The notes beneath the pieces were generated by a model. The model saw nothing but the letters and a program-made list of their open reading frames with translations, made no database searches and had not been told where the DNA came from. A stretch of DNA of 64,000 nucleotides from Ditylenchus dipsaci. Its lineage: Eukaryota > Nematoda > Chromadorea > Rhabditida > Anguinidae. Positions 1 to 14,300 of the stretch are shown here, one piece after another (position 1 is the first letter of the stretch; each line of letters opens with the position of its first letter). The position numbers were made by a program, and so were the translations under genes. The stretch covers positions 494,813 through 558,812 of the forward strand of contig SADC01001323.1 in NCBI GenBank assembly GCA_004194705.1, written 5' to 3'.

Positions 1-480
1 ACGAATGATAAAAAATTGAGATGAGAAACCTGTTATATAGGCATTTAACTGTGGTGGCGGTGTTTTGTCGCAGGCGGTGTTTTTCCCGCGGTGTTTTGTC
101 GTAGGCGGTGTTTTGTCGTAGGCGGTGTTTTGTCGCCGCGGTGTTATGTCCCATCCCCCTCAAAAAAGAAGATAAGATATTAAAGTTACAATCTGTAAGA
201 TCCATTCAGCTGCACTTTTCAGCTCTTCGTCATTCAAGCAGGATGCGGTTTAGGGAACTAAGACAGTAGTTATTGTGAAAATCGGGTTGAATGCCACCAA
301 ATCTTTTTGTAGCATTGTTGAAAATCGGTCTTTGAGAGCTTTCTGCAGGTATTTTGAAAATTCGCCACCATCAAATCCACTCTATAATCAATCATGGCAT
401 CAAAAACTTATAAGAATTCAGATTCAAAAAGACCTGCTCCTTTTCTAGCACGAAAAACAACGTCTTCAAATATTCGACCC
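1..480. repeat. Short GC-richer tandem repeat, otherwise no gene
   Basis: Positions 55-150 hold five to six imperfect copies of a 14-17 base unit, GGCGGTGTTTTGTCGTA. The spacing varies because some copies lose the first GGC. The rest of the segment has no ORF or exon that I can support. Confidence 0.75.
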
Positions 481-1305
481 TACCGGAGTATAACCACCCC
501 CCCCCATATAAAATTTTTTTAAAAGTGTTTCCAAACACCCTATATCGACCTAAAAACACCTCAGGAGTTCAAAAAAAGACATTATTTTTGAGTTCTGGTC
601 AATAAAATATGAGTTTTGAGCATTTTGAAAATTCGACCATTTGCCTGTTTTACCATGTTTTGGTCACTGGAGCTGGGCAAAAAGAGCCTCTAAATGCATT
701 TTTGATCAAGAGTCTGGCTCGGAATTATGTCTAAGGTATGTGGGTGTGCGCATCTCTAACCGACCAAGCCCCATGTTTTGACTATTTTACCGTGTTACAA
801 CATGGGCGTGGCAAAAAAGCATAAATGCATTTTATGATCAACAGTACTTCTCGCTGACAATTCGTGTCTAAGGTAAGTGTGTGTGCGCATCTCTAGCTCT
901 CAAGCCCCCTGCGCCCTCTTCGGGGCGCAGGGGGCTTGGAGTTAAGATGCGCACACCCACATACCTTAGATGCAAATCACTCGAAAGTAACTCTGGATGC
1001 ATAAAAATGTATGCATACCGGAGTTTCTTTATGCGGAAGGCCCCAGTCAACAAACTATGTTCAACATCTTCTTTTTTACACTATATTGGCCCATTTTTGG
1101 TCCCTTCTCACCTCGAAACAGCCTTAAATCCCTTTAAAATTGGTCAAAAAGGGTACTTTTAGGTGACCTCGAAACTCAATTTTTATTGACCAGAATTCAA
1201 AAATAATGTTTTTTTGAACTCTGAGGTGATTTTAGGTTGATATAGGGTGTTTGGAAACACTTTTAAAAAAATTTCATTTGGGGGGAGGGGTATACTCCGG
1301 TAGCG
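480..1305. repeat. Foldback element with ~145 bp terminal inverted repeats
   Basis: The left end (480-625) and right end (1163-1305) are inverted copies. Both begin with a CTACCGGAGTATA-type end followed by a C/G run and an AAGTGTTTCCAAACACCCTATAT block. The interior holds two diverged copies of a block containing GTGTGCGCATCTCTA (about 735-770 and 866-900), and an inverted copy after a perfect GC-rich hairpin with 16-base arms (901-916 and 923-938). The ORFs at 868-1162 are products of this structure, not genes. A partial second copy lies at about 7885-8175. Confidence 0.85.
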
Positions 1306-1309
1306 CCAA

Positions 1310-2520
1310 ATATTCCAAGGCATGTGATATCGTAACTGTCCTTTCCGCCTGAATCCTGCTTAGCATAGTAATCAATGGCGAGCAGATTTTTGAATTTCAT
1401 CCAACCACTGAAAGTGACACTTTACGCTTCAATAAAAGATGAATCACCTACTAAAATCTCATCCGTTGATGGAAGATTGCATTTCTTGCTGGCCACTTCA
1501 TAGATGCTTTCCTTCAACAACAAGAACCTCGGGTGTCAACAAATTTAGTAGTCATATCACAAAAAATATTTGTAGGACAATTGGCAAAAAATAATTGTTT
1601 CTACAGCCATGGGTTCAAACCATGAAATCATATTAGAATACTCTTTCGAGTACTGTATTTGTTCTAATAAAAAAGAAAGTCAAAGTCCAGTTTATATTCG
1701 AAGCCCTCACCTAGTGTTGGATTTAGGGGTGAGCCAGGGTTTTTTTTCATTTTTAAAACTGAGTCCAAATTTTTCGAAAAAAATGTATAGAAAATAGCAG
1801 CATGGCAAATATAATATCATTAGCTTTTATCAAAACAAAGTTTATATAATAAATGCGGTACAGTGGAATCCTGCTATAAAGTAACCTCCAAGAATGACCT
1901 AGGGCCTATATTGGGGGTCTTATCTTTTGATAATAGTTAAGTAAGGTTTTGTATGGTTTTTTTTAGTATTGGGAAATAATCGATTTTACCAAAACTCAAG
2001 AAATGCTATACAAAACGGCATTTAGCCACTTTTAAACCATCTTCAGCATGTCCAAATTAGTCCAGAAAACAGGTTTTGGAACCCGAAAAGTAAAAAATTT
2101 TACTCTCACTCTGCATGATAGCTTCAGCGAGTAATTACATGGAGGAGAATTAGGTACCCAAGGATGAGTACTTTTCCAGGGTACCTGGGGATATTTGGGG
2201 CCGAGAATGGTTCAAGGAAAATATTATTCAATATATATTAGCTAAATTAACTAAATTCGTGTTCAAAAAGAAAAGTACGTTAGTATTGAGGTTTTGGATA
2301 ATAAATTTGCTGTTTCGGTGTTATCAAACCGTGTTCAGCTCCCGATTCTGGGTGAAATACCAATGGCTAGATTTTAGTTTTCCTACAATCGAATATTTTC
2401 GGCTGCACCAAGATGATACCTTCTTGGGTTGATACCTGCCCTCCAGGTGGATAAGGGACGAAAAACCGGTCAAAATATCGAAATGACATGACTTCCCTTC
2501 AAGACAAAATATACCCTGAA
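1310..2520. other. No gene seen
   Basis: AT-rich sequence with no exon-like ORF and no strong repeat. The only local structure is a short ACCCTGG/CCAGGGT pairing near 2155-2190. Confidence 0.6.
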
Positions 2521-2525
2521 AACAT

Positions 2526-3060
2526 ACCCCAAATAACCCCCTCAAATAACCCCCCTTAAATAAGGGTTATTTGGTGGGGGGTTATTTAAGGGTCATGTCG
2601 TCATTTATTGGGGGAGTTATTTGGGAGTTATTCGCCCACAGGTAAATTCGCCCACAAAATTTGATAGTTGATAGCGTTGCAACAGCTGAGAGTTGAGAGT
2701 TGATAGTTGATAATTATCAGAAAAAAAAACGGTGGGTGAATGGTGATGGATTCTTGAAAGTGCTTTGTAAATATCTCAATTTTATGTGTATTACCAGTAG
2801 TGACTGTTCCATTGGGTTGTGCCATAAGCAGACCGGTGCTGGACACTTGGCCTAAAGCACTTTCAAGAATCCATCACCATTCACCCACCGTTTTTTTTCT
2901 GATAATTATCAACTATCAACTCTCAACTCTCAGCTGTTGCAACGCTATCAACTATCAAAAATTTCACTCTCAACTGTTGCAACACGATCACTATAAACTC
3001 TCAGCTATCAACTCTCAGCTATCAACTCTCAACTATCAACTCTCATCTGTTGCAATAGGC
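2526..3060. repeat. Inverted repeat with TATCAACTCTCA tandem tail
   Basis: Positions 2655-2767 and 2853-2965 are near-perfect inverted arms of about 113 bases around an 85-base spacer. The right arm runs into tandem copies of a TATCAACTCTCAGC-like unit to about 3050. Just to the left, 2526-2592 is a smaller palindrome of AAATAACCCCCC/GGGGGGTTATTT. ORFs read through here on both strands are repeat translations. Confidence 0.85.
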
Positions 3061-3639
3061 CCCAGTAAAAACATTCAAGTTTTTCGAACCAGGATATTGC
3101 CTACAAACAGAGCGAGTTTTTTCACTTTTTAAAACTGCATCCAGAATAAGGGATGTGATTACAAAACTAGGTAAGGAATGGAGATCAGGCTCCTGTCCAC
3201 ATCTAGCTCAAACGACATAAAAATCAATAAAATTAATCAAAACAAAAAAACCGGTCATCTATAATAGAAAAACGGAGAAATTGATGCGAAAATACATAAC
3301 TTTTTTTAGAAAAGTTTTCAAATAATTTTTTGTTAACAAATAAACATGCCTTTTCCATATAAAAAGGCCCTCTATAATGAATAGCCCCATACGGAAGGGA
3401 TGAAAATTAAACGGGTTGGCCCATTCATAGAGAAATTACGGTATTCCTGATAAAAATCTGCTTATCCATTTTTAAACAGCTGAACTGGTCCCGAACACCA
3501 GTGTTTTCAAAGTCGAGATCGAATTCGAAGGTCTTAATTGCAGCTAGGGCGATTTAGACTATATTGTACCTGAAAACCATAGTAAAAAGATCAAAAACAA
3601 TCTTTTCACTCGTTTTTTGGCGGAAATGACTGTGATTTC

Positions 3640-3775
3640 TACCTCAAACCGTGATTTCGATTTGGACTTCGATTTTGACCTCGACTTTGATTTGAATGTC
3701 TTCGATTTCGACTTTCTTCGATTTCGACTTCGCTTCGATTTAGCCTTCGACTTCGATTCAACCTCAACTTTGAAA
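3640..3775. repeat. GATTTCGACTTC-type hexamer satellite
   Basis: An imperfect hexamer repeat of the TTCGAT/TTTGAC/TTCGAC type. Translated on the plus strand it gives an Asp-Phe repeat. The periodic nucleotide pattern explains the ORF, so I do not call a gene. Confidence 0.7.
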
Positions 3776-3849
3776 ACATTGCTGAACAGAGAAAGAAGAA
3801 AGCTACTGGAATATTTTTGAAAACACTGTATCCATATAAACTATGTTTC

Positions 3850-5000
3850 TGTTCCCAATTTATAATTTGACACTTTACGACTTGTTTTGTGGCACTTGTA
3901 TAAAGGCAGTGAATTTAAGTTGGTTTATTTTCTTTAAAAGATGGTAACAAATAGGATAAATCTATTTCATATATATTTATTATAAATTCTATTCTAATCC
4001 CAAACCTCCTTTACACTCATTTCTAGCTTCATTTCCTCCTCTTTGTTTTTTTTGCAAATAACTCACTCTTACACCAAATAACAACAAAAAAGCAATTAAT
4101 TGCACAAAAAATAACGTACAAATAGTAGTAGTAGCAATCATATATATTCCACGTACATCAACTATTAGAACATCAACAAATTAAAGAAATTGACCATATC
4201 AGTATAGCAGAGAAGCCTATATCATCAACTAATTAAAAACAGAATTTTTTAGCTTTTTATTATTTAATTTAGGCCAAGTAAGTCTGAAAATACTGAAAAA
4301 ATGTTGCTATTAAAGTATTTTTCTCTAAGTTATCAAAAACAGTTTGGTCTTTTTCTGCTATTTTCTAATAATAGCAGGATTTTTTTAAATATATACCAGG
4401 CTACTAAACATAGGTATTTGTAAAAATACTTGCAGATTTTAATACAGTTTAGTTGCATATCGGTTTTTTTTGATTCTTGCAATTAAAAAGTTTTCAAAAT
4501 TTGCAATTCTATAAATTTCCGATTCCAAAAATTTCAAGACACTTTGATCAAACTATCCTTTGTAAATCATCACCGTTATGGATAAACAGAACTGTTAAAA
4601 TTTCAATTTTTCATGATACCAATCTTTTGTATAGCGCTTGTTTTCCTATATATTGAAAAAATTCAAATGACTGAAAAGAGTGCAAAAGCGCTGAAAAAAG
4701 GAAGTATGTTCATCGCAATTTAAAATTTCAGGACTTTCTAATAAGGTATAGTTTTTTTAGGTATCTTCTCTCTTTTGTTCCTTTTTTTCCAGCTCTCGGT
4801 TTAAATTCTGGCTCTCTTCTCTGTTGATGCTGTCATTCTTCGCTCTGGCCTTAGGTATCTTCTCTCTTTTGTTTCTTTTTTCCAGCTCTATCGCTAACGG
4901 CGATTATTCTTCAGACAAACCAACAAAAAATACTTTTAAAAGCTGTCAAGAATCCTAACCAATCACAGTAATTATTCTAATAGAAAGTCATATCCATCTG
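3850..5000. repeat. Direct repeat of a pyrimidine-rich block; otherwise no gene
   Basis: A block of about 40 bases beginning GGTATCTTCTCTCTTTTGTT and ending TTTTCCAGCTCT occurs at 4757-4797 and again at 4852-4891 in the same orientation. Nothing else between 3850 and 5000 looks like an exon. Confidence 0.6.
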
Positions 5001-5007
5001 ATTCAAA

Positions 5008-5156
5008 GTCGTGTTTGTGGCGGTGTGATTTTGACACGTTTTTTGTTACTATCCAAATCGCAGCTAATTTACCCGGTCACAATTTGAATGGTGATTTAGC
5101 TGATAATTTTTTTAAAAAAAAGGTAGGTCAAAAAACCTAATGCCACAAACACGATT
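5008..5156. repeat. Foldback element, CGTGTTTGTGGC ends
   Basis: Begins CGTGTTTGTGGC and ends with the inverted copy GCCACAAACACG. The interior is more diverged. The ends resemble those of the palindromes at 57645-57891 and 62708-62892, so I place it in the same family. It sits just 3' of the mevalonate kinase gene. Confidence 0.65.
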
Positions 5157-5331
5157 TTTAATTAGTGGTTACCCTTTTTCAGAATGACTAAAGTGGTTTT
5201 AAAAGGCACTATAAGTTATTTTCTACCACTAAATTATTTTTTGTAAATTACTATTCTAGAGAGAGACAAAATAAATGTTAGGAATTACTGAAAACGGATG
5301 AGGAACATAAGTTATTTGTGGTCGGTAGCCA

Positions 5332-8300
5332 TCACTTCTTGTGCCGAATAGCTGGTGTGGATTGATGGGAGCTGGCGGGTGTGTTGGAACGTGAAGTTGT
5401 GGATCCGCCAGTGGATGCTCCGCCAGACACTAATATGTTACTGGCAGGGGCACCTGCTCCACTGGGACTTGTGAAAAGATCAGGTTTGTGGGTGTGACAC
5501 AGCACTCCTGGTCCTCCTAGAGGCGGTTGGTACATGTCGTAGCCTTCTTTTTTCAGTTCATCTCGAATCATGTTCAGAATAGTTTGAGAAATGTCTGAAA
5601 ATAGTTGTGCGGTTGAAAAAAAACAGCTTTTTTGTTACTTTCTTTGAGTTATGCACACATGGCTTGCAAATTTGACACCAGTTGTCATAAATACTTTGGC
5701 TATATTTTAAGTGCTGTCGAGTTTCGACCTAGAGACAATTTTTCAATACCGATCCTCCACTGGGTCTGAGGAGATATTGTTCGAAATATATTGATTATTT
5801 AATCCAGTGTAAGAAATCACAAAAAGCATGATTTCTTTTTTTTAATTCTTATTTTTGCATTCTTGAAAATTTCTAGAAACAATCAGAGAAGTTGGAATCC
5901 TATGCCTGAAATTTTTTAGCTAGACTATTTTGCTAGGCAACCAGACATTTTCTAATATTTTTAGAATTTGTCGCGCGACATTTTCTAATATTTTTCGGTA
6001 AATTCGGTTGTTTTGTCCCGAATTTACCGAAAAATATTAGAAAATGTCTGGTTGCCCTTTTTTTCAATAGAAAAACTTATAAAATAAAGAAAAAAACAAG
6101 GAAATAAAGAATTAAAATGCTCGTGATGAAAACGCTCGTCAAGTTCTAAAAATGATTCCTTGGTGTTTGAAGTTGAGCGCTGAATTTTCTAAAACTATCC
6201 AGGTATATTTTATATACAAGTCGAAAGAGGAGGTGAAGGGCTGATTATTTTATATTTCTTTTTTCAAAAAACGGACTACAAAAGCGTTGCAGGAATTTTC
6301 TTATAATAGTTAGAGTTTTCAACAGTTCTACTAATAAAAACATTTTAGATGGGAGAAATCTTCAGAAAAATGCGTACTGAATCGGTACTTTTATTTATTT
6401 AAAAAAACAAAAAAAATACCGTAACTCAAAATCAGGGTTAAAAAAGTGTCAGATCTAGAGGCTTATCCAGAAATAACTGACGGGGAAAGGGGGCGCCAGA
6501 ATTTTACAAAACTTCTTAATTGGATTGTTTTGGCCATTTTCTTGGACAATTTTTCTGGCCATTTTACCTACACCAACGTAAAAAAGCTGACAGGGGTGTA
6601 AGTGCCCTCTCCCTGGCTATGCCACTGGTGAGATCTAACTTTAGGACGCATTATCCAGGCTTCAGTATATTTTTTAACAACTTCGTGGAAGTACCTGGTT
6701 TGAGAAAAGCGAACACACTGCCACCACCTCCCGCTCCAGTCATCTTGGGATGGATGCCGTATCTGCCGAGCAGTGTGCAGATCTGGTCTACTTTTGCGTG
6801 TCCCACACCGAGCGAGATCAGCAATTGGTTGTTAATTCGAGATAGGTCCTAAAATTAGAAAATCAATTATTTTTGATTTAATTAAAATATTTTTGATTAA
6901 GTTGAGTAAGCTAATAAATTAATGGAAAATAAGTAAGCAATATGTGCATTTGTAGTGTTTTACAGACATTTAAGTGCATGGAGCAAGTGATTGTCTTACA
7001 TTGAGCTTTTCAAAAGTGTCCGTCAATTCATTCCTCTCCAACTTGGTGCGGAAATCGCCGGAAGTGCCGCTGACAGCACTAGTGGTAGAGCCACGTTTCC
7101 CACCAGCTACATAAGAGCTCAGACTACTGGATCTGTCCCCGGCGGACACTGGCTGAAATAGTGGGATGGATAAGCTTGCTCACAAATACCACAATTTCAT
7201 GTGTTTAGCAGGGTTAGACTTGCTAGCAGGCTTTACTACGCATAAAACACATTAATTGCTGAGGTTTGGTTACTATAAATAAGGTGTTTTACTTTACGAA
7301 AAAGCCAAAATTTAAGTACAACATTTAATTTAATTAAAAATAATAAAAAATCTTCATTTCATAAAAAATCGCATTTCTAAGACAGATTTTTTGTATTAAC
7401 CCATTATTGCCAGAATTTCGATGAATTTCGGTCAATTTTGGTGAAAATTTTGTTTTGCTCTAAAACACTTTTCTAGACGTATTTCATCCCGAGAAACACG
7501 AATTCGTTATTATTTAGGCAGGTAAAACGCAAATGCAGAACAAAGCGCAACACAATTGGTAACAAATAACATTTGTATTAATTATAGAGTGCTTCTGAAC
7601 TAAAAAAAAATTCGGCGCTGATTTGCTGATTTGGCGCTATTGGAGAATCTGTTTCCCCTTTTTGCCTTGGTCCCCCTGTTTATATTTGGTGAAAAAATAC
7701 TTTGGTCTCCTCTGTCGTTTTTTAAGGCAAAATATGGAAAAAATCAACAGCGGGGGACCAAGGCAAAAAGGGGAAACAGATTCTCCGATAGCGCCGCTTT
7801 CATATACCACTCCCCCACCCTTCCCAAATCTCATTCTTATGCAACCAGAGGGTCACTGTCAAGTGATATGTTTCTAAGGAAAGTGGGTATGCCCTTCGGG
7901 GGATTGAGAGTTAGAGATGCGCGCACTCACTTACCTTAGACATGATCCCGAGCAATACTCATGATCAAAAATGCATTTAGAGGGTCTTTTTGCAGCAGTA
8001 GTAGAAAAAGTCAAATGGACAAAAATTGAGAGTCCCTAATCTGAATTTTTAATTGGCCAGAACTCAAAAATAATGCCTTTTTTGAGCTTCCTAGGTGATT
8101 TCTATTTGACATAGGGTGTTTAGGAACACTTTTAAATAAGTTGATTTGGGAAGAGAGTATATGCAAATAGCGCCGAAATTTCATTCAAAATTTTTAGGTG
8201 TCTATTTTTAAAGTCTCCGTTGTTTCAGTGCTGCTTTTTACTTTTTCCCTTTTCAGAGCGATTAGATGTTTTTTGCGTTTCGCTTTCTCGTCAATTTGAG

Positions 8301-11300
8301 GCACGACTTCTTTGCTTCCATTGCAGCTGGAGCCAAATATTTTACCGTATTTCGTTTATTAACCCGCCCCGCTCGAATAACTCACCCCTCTATGGAGCAT
8401 TCAAAAAAAAACTAACCTGGGCGAGTTATCAGAGGAAATACGGTTAACAAACATTGTTAGAATTTTTTGTTATCAAATGTCGCACCATGAACTGTAAAAT
8501 GGCGCTCAATAAGAGTCTTTCGTTTGTTGTGTGCTATAAAGCGCCGTTTACATTCTGTAGCGAAATCCGGCTAAATGGCAAATATCCATAATCACATAAA
8601 ATAGATTAAAAAACAACAGGGAGACCAAAGTATTTTTTCACCAAAAATAAACAGGGGGACCAAGGCAAAAAGGGAAACAGATTCTCCGATAGCGCCAATA
8701 TCCACGTTTTTATTACTCTTATGTGGATTTGTCCCTCCCTGTTCTTATTTCACAATGCATTAGCGATCAATGAAAACGAAGAACTAGACCTCATCGATTA
8801 CAATTATTTTTATTGCCCCATGAAAAGGGCACATAGATTGGACTACCCTCAACTGACGTAATTTGAGGGTCTACTCGCCCGAAAAGTATTTATTAGTGCC
8901 TCTGCAATAGCAGTCCCTTTTTCCCACTCAAAATAGAAGCAGCAGTGAAGTAATTAATCCACCCTTGCCTTTCCTCTGCTGACGTCCTTCACTTTGCAAA
9001 ACAAACTGACTAAATTTACACTGGATAAACTGAACCCAAAATAAACATTGCTTTGCTAGATCATTAGTTAACATTTTCCAAAAATATAAACGACCTAAGA
9101 GGAATCTTGACTTGTAAATGTATGATAGGTATAAAGATTCAGACAGGGCGCCGTTGACCAAATTCGCCGTAGCAATTTTTTGTTGGCGTTTACCTTTAAA
9201 TCGGTTTTCAGCCTCAAAAGAGCATGCTAGCTAAAGATAGCTAAGATCCTGAGCTGCAACGTAACACAGAGCATTTTCAGATTATGTTTATAAAAACGCT
9301 AGAAAAAACTCAGGCAAATTTTGTGAAGGCGAATCCAGCCAACGGCGAATACCGTGACAGCGAATCAGCCCTGTCCCAAGAAATTCGCCTCCTTTCATAT
9401 AGTCATATCTTTTTTCGATAAACTGATTCGGAAAAACTGTTTTTGCAATCCTCTTGGGAAAAATACTACAACCTCTTCCGTTTCGTTTTTCAGCTGGTTT
9501 GGAGTCAAGCAATTCTTCAAGCCCAAGTCTTCTAATTTACGTAGAGTATCCATTTAATTTTGTTATTTTCACAAAAATCTACTTTGACCAATTTTCGTCA
9601 ACAAATATAAGTTTTGACTGACCTGTAGGTTATGGTGTTGGTGTTCAGTGGCTTCACCAGCCCCTAAACTGGTTCCTCCAGCCAAAGAAGAGCCTCCTGC
9701 TCCAGCAAACGAGGGGGTTAGAGTAGCACTTCTGCCACCATTTTCCGAGATCCCGTTCTCGTCCAGTAGATTGGGCGTTGAAGGATTCTGGCTGCTTCAA
9801 TTGAGATAGCATCTATCGAGTCAAATATGGCTTCTATGATTTTAGGGAACTAAAACAAATGAATCGGGCTCAGAAAAGACAAAATATTGGAATTAAAAAA
9901 AGTTACTTTGTTGAGTTTTTCGCGAACTCCTTGGACCATCCTGGAAGTATTCCTCTCGACCTTTGAGTTGACTAGAATCACTTTTAGGTTGGGAATACTG
10001 AAAGGTGGTTGTGTGAAAATTAGATTAGTGGTTTATTATGATATCAATATTTACTTTTGGAGGTTTTCAATGGGTCTTCCTGGTTTGTAACTGGCTACAC
10101 CACCTGCAAGAAACTAATTTAGAAATGCTCAATCTAGATGCTTTTGCTCTCTTTTTAACTAACAAGGGAAATATAAAACTGATAATTTTAGGAAACACCG
10201 AGATTTCATTTTTTCTGTGAATTTTTACTATACTACCTGAGTTATGTGTATATCTGTATCGATAGCTCGATGTGATCAGTTATAGCAGGATAAGACCCAC
10301 ACCAAAAGTGTACGGGTATTATGGTTTTTTCTAGAGTATAGAATTCTTTCGCCCTGCCTCTTAATTTTCCTCAAGGGACAACAACCTGTGAAATCGGGAT
10401 TCTCGACCCATGAATAGTCCTAAAAACATTTGTTTTTAAAAATCCGTAAAGTTTTTTTGACCAAAAGCGAAAAATAAAAAAATTCAAGAAAAAAAATCGT
10501 CTTTGAATTGGTGCCAAAACGTTTTTGAGTAAACTTTTGTGAAAAAACTGACAAAAATGACTTTTTTGAAGTTACGCAAGATTTCTGATAGAAAAAATGC
10601 ATAGAGCCCCTTTTTGTAATAGCTGTGTTGAAAAACATAGTAAAATTGTTGTAGGTAATTTCTTGAAAACCCCTAAATAACCCCCTCCATAGAGTATTTT
10701 TCCTTTTTCGGTCCCCTTGATTTTTTTCACCCCAGTCTATTGCAGTATGGAGTGTACTGATTACTTTCTAACCTTTAGAAAGTAAAAACCCGAAATTCTG
10801 GTGTTTGTCTCTACCTACGACATATTGCTGCTTAAAACTAGCTAACAAGGCTATTGAACCCATATTTTGTTTCTAACTACTTGTATATGGAGCGGTGCTC
10901 AACTAGTATCCTCACAATTTTTTGTGGGCGATATTTTTTGTACCAAATTTACTCTTTTGTCTTATTGCCTTATTCTTTGATTTACTGTCTTTTTTTATTA
11001 AAGTGATTCAGCACTGAAGTTCTAGTTTCTAACAAAGTATTATTCAATGTACCGTCTTAAGATATTGTATTACAACAAAGTAAAAGTATGGATCATGTCA
11101 GAAAAATACTTTTGGTTTGTACTTTTACCTGTGTTGTGTTACATCTGGATGATTTTATAATGTTACAAAAACTAACACCTCGTTACAAAATAGAATCGCA
11201 GGGCTACCTTATAGCTTAAGCACCTTGCAAAAACGTGTAATTTGCGAAAAAGCGTAAAAAGTGTAATGAGAACATTTGGTATGAAAAAAAAATGGCTCAT

Positions 11301-14300
11301 TATATTCTGCAAGAGCACTCAAAATCACGGTTTCAAAGAAGTGATTAAGCTGATGGATCGAACTAGAGCGGGATAATGTTACTATATGGACCATCAGCTG
11401 TATGTACAGCTGTACATAAAAACAAAAAAATTTAATTGGTGGTGGTCAACGTTCAAAAACTGCTTAAAAAGGCAGTACCGAAAAGGGAGACATGTGCTAA
11501 GTGATTGAAGCTCTGGTAACCATACCGACTGGCTCGTGATTTGCTGCCTAAAATTTATAAGATTTTGGGTAAAAAAAGGTACGGCAAAAACAACTGGGGA
11601 AAAAGCGAAAATGTTACTGGCGAAAGTCAGTCAGAAAAAAGTCAATAAAAGGTCAAAAACACGCTTAAACTAAGAGAGCAAAAGCATATTTTGTATTATT
11701 TATGACACATCATGCATAAATGCATAAAGACCACCACTGCAATAATAACTAACAACTGACCATATGTGCAGACAGCAGCATCCAGACCAGAAGCACGGCC
11801 GTGAATCAAAGACTCTGCTGCAGCTGACCACTTTCTGATCATCTCCAAATGCACCTCTTCCCAGGTGAATTGACCGTCATCATCCGACTAAATGCAGATA
11901 AATGATTATTTGAGAGAAATTTGCTACGGGCTCATCAGGTATCGTAATAAGAATTTTTTGCTTTGTCATGAGTCGAAAGTTTTTCTTCCAAAAAGTGTAT
12001 TTCCACACTTAAAACCTGTTTTCAATTTCAATGCATCCGGAGGGAGAAGGGCACATTTTGCACTCCGGCCTATGTTTCTAATAAAAAAATAACTAACAGG
12101 TATAGAAGGCGGTGGAATTAGACCAGCTGTTTGGAGCAGAGCTGTGGCTATGCACACGCAGAACGCGCCTGAAAAACAGAATGATAAGTTGAAATTTAAG
12201 TTAGTTTAAGTTTAGCAAATTAATAAGTTACCAGAAGATCCTAGGCCCACACAAGCAGGCAGTTTGAAGCGAACTGTCACTTTTACTGCCAGAAGATCCC
12301 TGCAAATGCTGGCTTGTAAATTAAACAATGTAATACAAAGTTTCCAAGAGCATTCAACACAAATTGTTTATGCATTTTCGAAATTTTAGAGGGTGTTAAT
12401 AGGATGCACAAAACAAAAAAACCCAAAAATATAACTGTTCCTAGAATTAATTTTTTAAGTTTTTTCCAACTGATTTTTTAATTTGGTTTTTAGAAAATAT
12501 TGAGCAGCCTTATGATTTTTTGCTAGAGACTAAACCTCAAGCTAACTTATAAGCTAATAGACAATCAGTGTGGGGAAAACAGTTAATTTTAACTGGATTT
12601 TGAAAATTAGTTAAAAATAACTAATTTGAAAAATAGTTAATTTTAACTGATTTTAAATTTTAGTTAAAATTAACTGAAACCCAAATCCAGTTAAAAATAG
12701 TTAAAATTCTTTATCTTTTTGCTTCTTTTGTCTTTTAAGTACTTTTCAGTGTTTTTAGTGCTTTTCTCGTGCTTCTCATGGTCCAAAACTTCCAACATGG
12801 CTAATTGCAGTCATAAAAAAAGAAAAAAATTTTGCCTCGTGCCAGACTCGAACTCGAGCAAAAGTTTTTTTTTTTTTGGCCGCCCTTGACCACTAGGCCA
12901 TAGAGACTCACCTCTGAGAGAGACCATTTCGATAACATATATTAACATGGATTTCTTTTCTCGCTTTAGTGTTCCTTAGTCTTCTAGCGACTGTTTGCCT
13001 AGAGCTCGCAAGCTAGCAAATTAAACATAAGCAGATTTTTGTGTCATATTATCATCGTATTCATCTTTGCATCATCCATTAACTACAGCAACACTTATTC
13101 ACTTGAGACAGTTGTACAAACAGAAAATTGCTTAATATTTCGCAAAAGAAATCCATGTTAATATATGTTATCGAAATGGTCTCTCTCAGAGGTGAGTCTC
13201 TATGGCCTAGTGGTCAAGGGCGGCCAAAAAAAAAAAACTTTTGCTCGAGTTCGAGTCTGGCACGAGGCAAAATTTTTTTTCTTTTTTTATGACTGCAATT
13301 AGCCATGTTGGAAGTTTTGGACCATGAGAAGCACGAGAAAAGCACTAAAAACACTGAAAAGTACTTAAAAGACAAAAGAAGCAAAAAGATAAAGAATTTT
13401 AACTATTTTTAACTGGATTTGGGTTTCAGTTAATTTTAACTAAAATTTAAAATCAGTTAAAATTAACTATTTTTCAAATTAGTTATTTTTAACTAATTTT
13501 CAAAATCCAGTTAAAATTAACTGTTTTCCCCACACTGTATAAAACTGAAAAAATATTGTTAATTTATAAAAAAAAGAGCCGTAAATGGCAATCAAACTGA
13601 ATAATGGTTTAAAAAGGTGTTTTTAGGATGTTCAGCCAAGCTTTTGAACTATATTAATAACGTTAAAAAAGGTCAAGATACATAGCCTCATGACAAATCC
13701 TTCAAATGATGTATATTTGACCACTCAAAATGTAGCCCTGAATCTCAGTTACATTTTGAGTGGTCAAAAATCTATTAATTGATCGATTTCATCCAATACA
13801 CAATGCTAAATATCAGACACACTTTATATATATCTGTAATTGAATTTTTTACTTTTTTTGTATTGGCTCGTTTTTCAGGCTAAAACAATTTTTTGTTTAA
13901 AGGACCATTGCTGTCTACGAAAACGATTGTACCCCGCCAATTCGAAAAAAATTCCTACGTATTGAACTTCTGTTCGGATTTTTAACGTGGTTTCTAACAA
14001 AACTTTAAATTTTAGGGTTTCTTTTGTTAGAAACCAAGTTTGAAATTCGGACAGGAATTTTCGCTAATTATTAGGCGAAAAATTTAAATTGGCGGGGAAC
14101 AATTAAGGACGCGTGACCATGGCTCTTCTAAAAATGTCTAAAGATTTAAAATACTACGCACACCGCACCAAAATAAACATAGTGCTTACATAACAATGAC
14201 CACTAGATGGAAAAAATGGTTTGAACATTATAGCCCTATTTCACTACTAGATCTACCACCAGATAGTTTTTTTCGCCCTGATCTTGACCGTAGATTTTTA

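Noticed and set aside
3617..3820. Asp-Phe repeat ORF
   Set aside because: Hexamer satellite translation, no other gene signals.
9490..9560. Possible extra mevalonate kinase exon (MDTLRKLEDLGLKNCLTPNQ region, minus strand)
   Set aside because: Exons 12 and 13 already join in phase 0, and this stretch has no donor/acceptor pair that preserves phase convincingly.
12830..12915. Functional tRNA gene
   Set aside because: The A12 run replaces the anticodon arm, so no cloverleaf can form; only the internal promoter-like boxes are tRNA-like.
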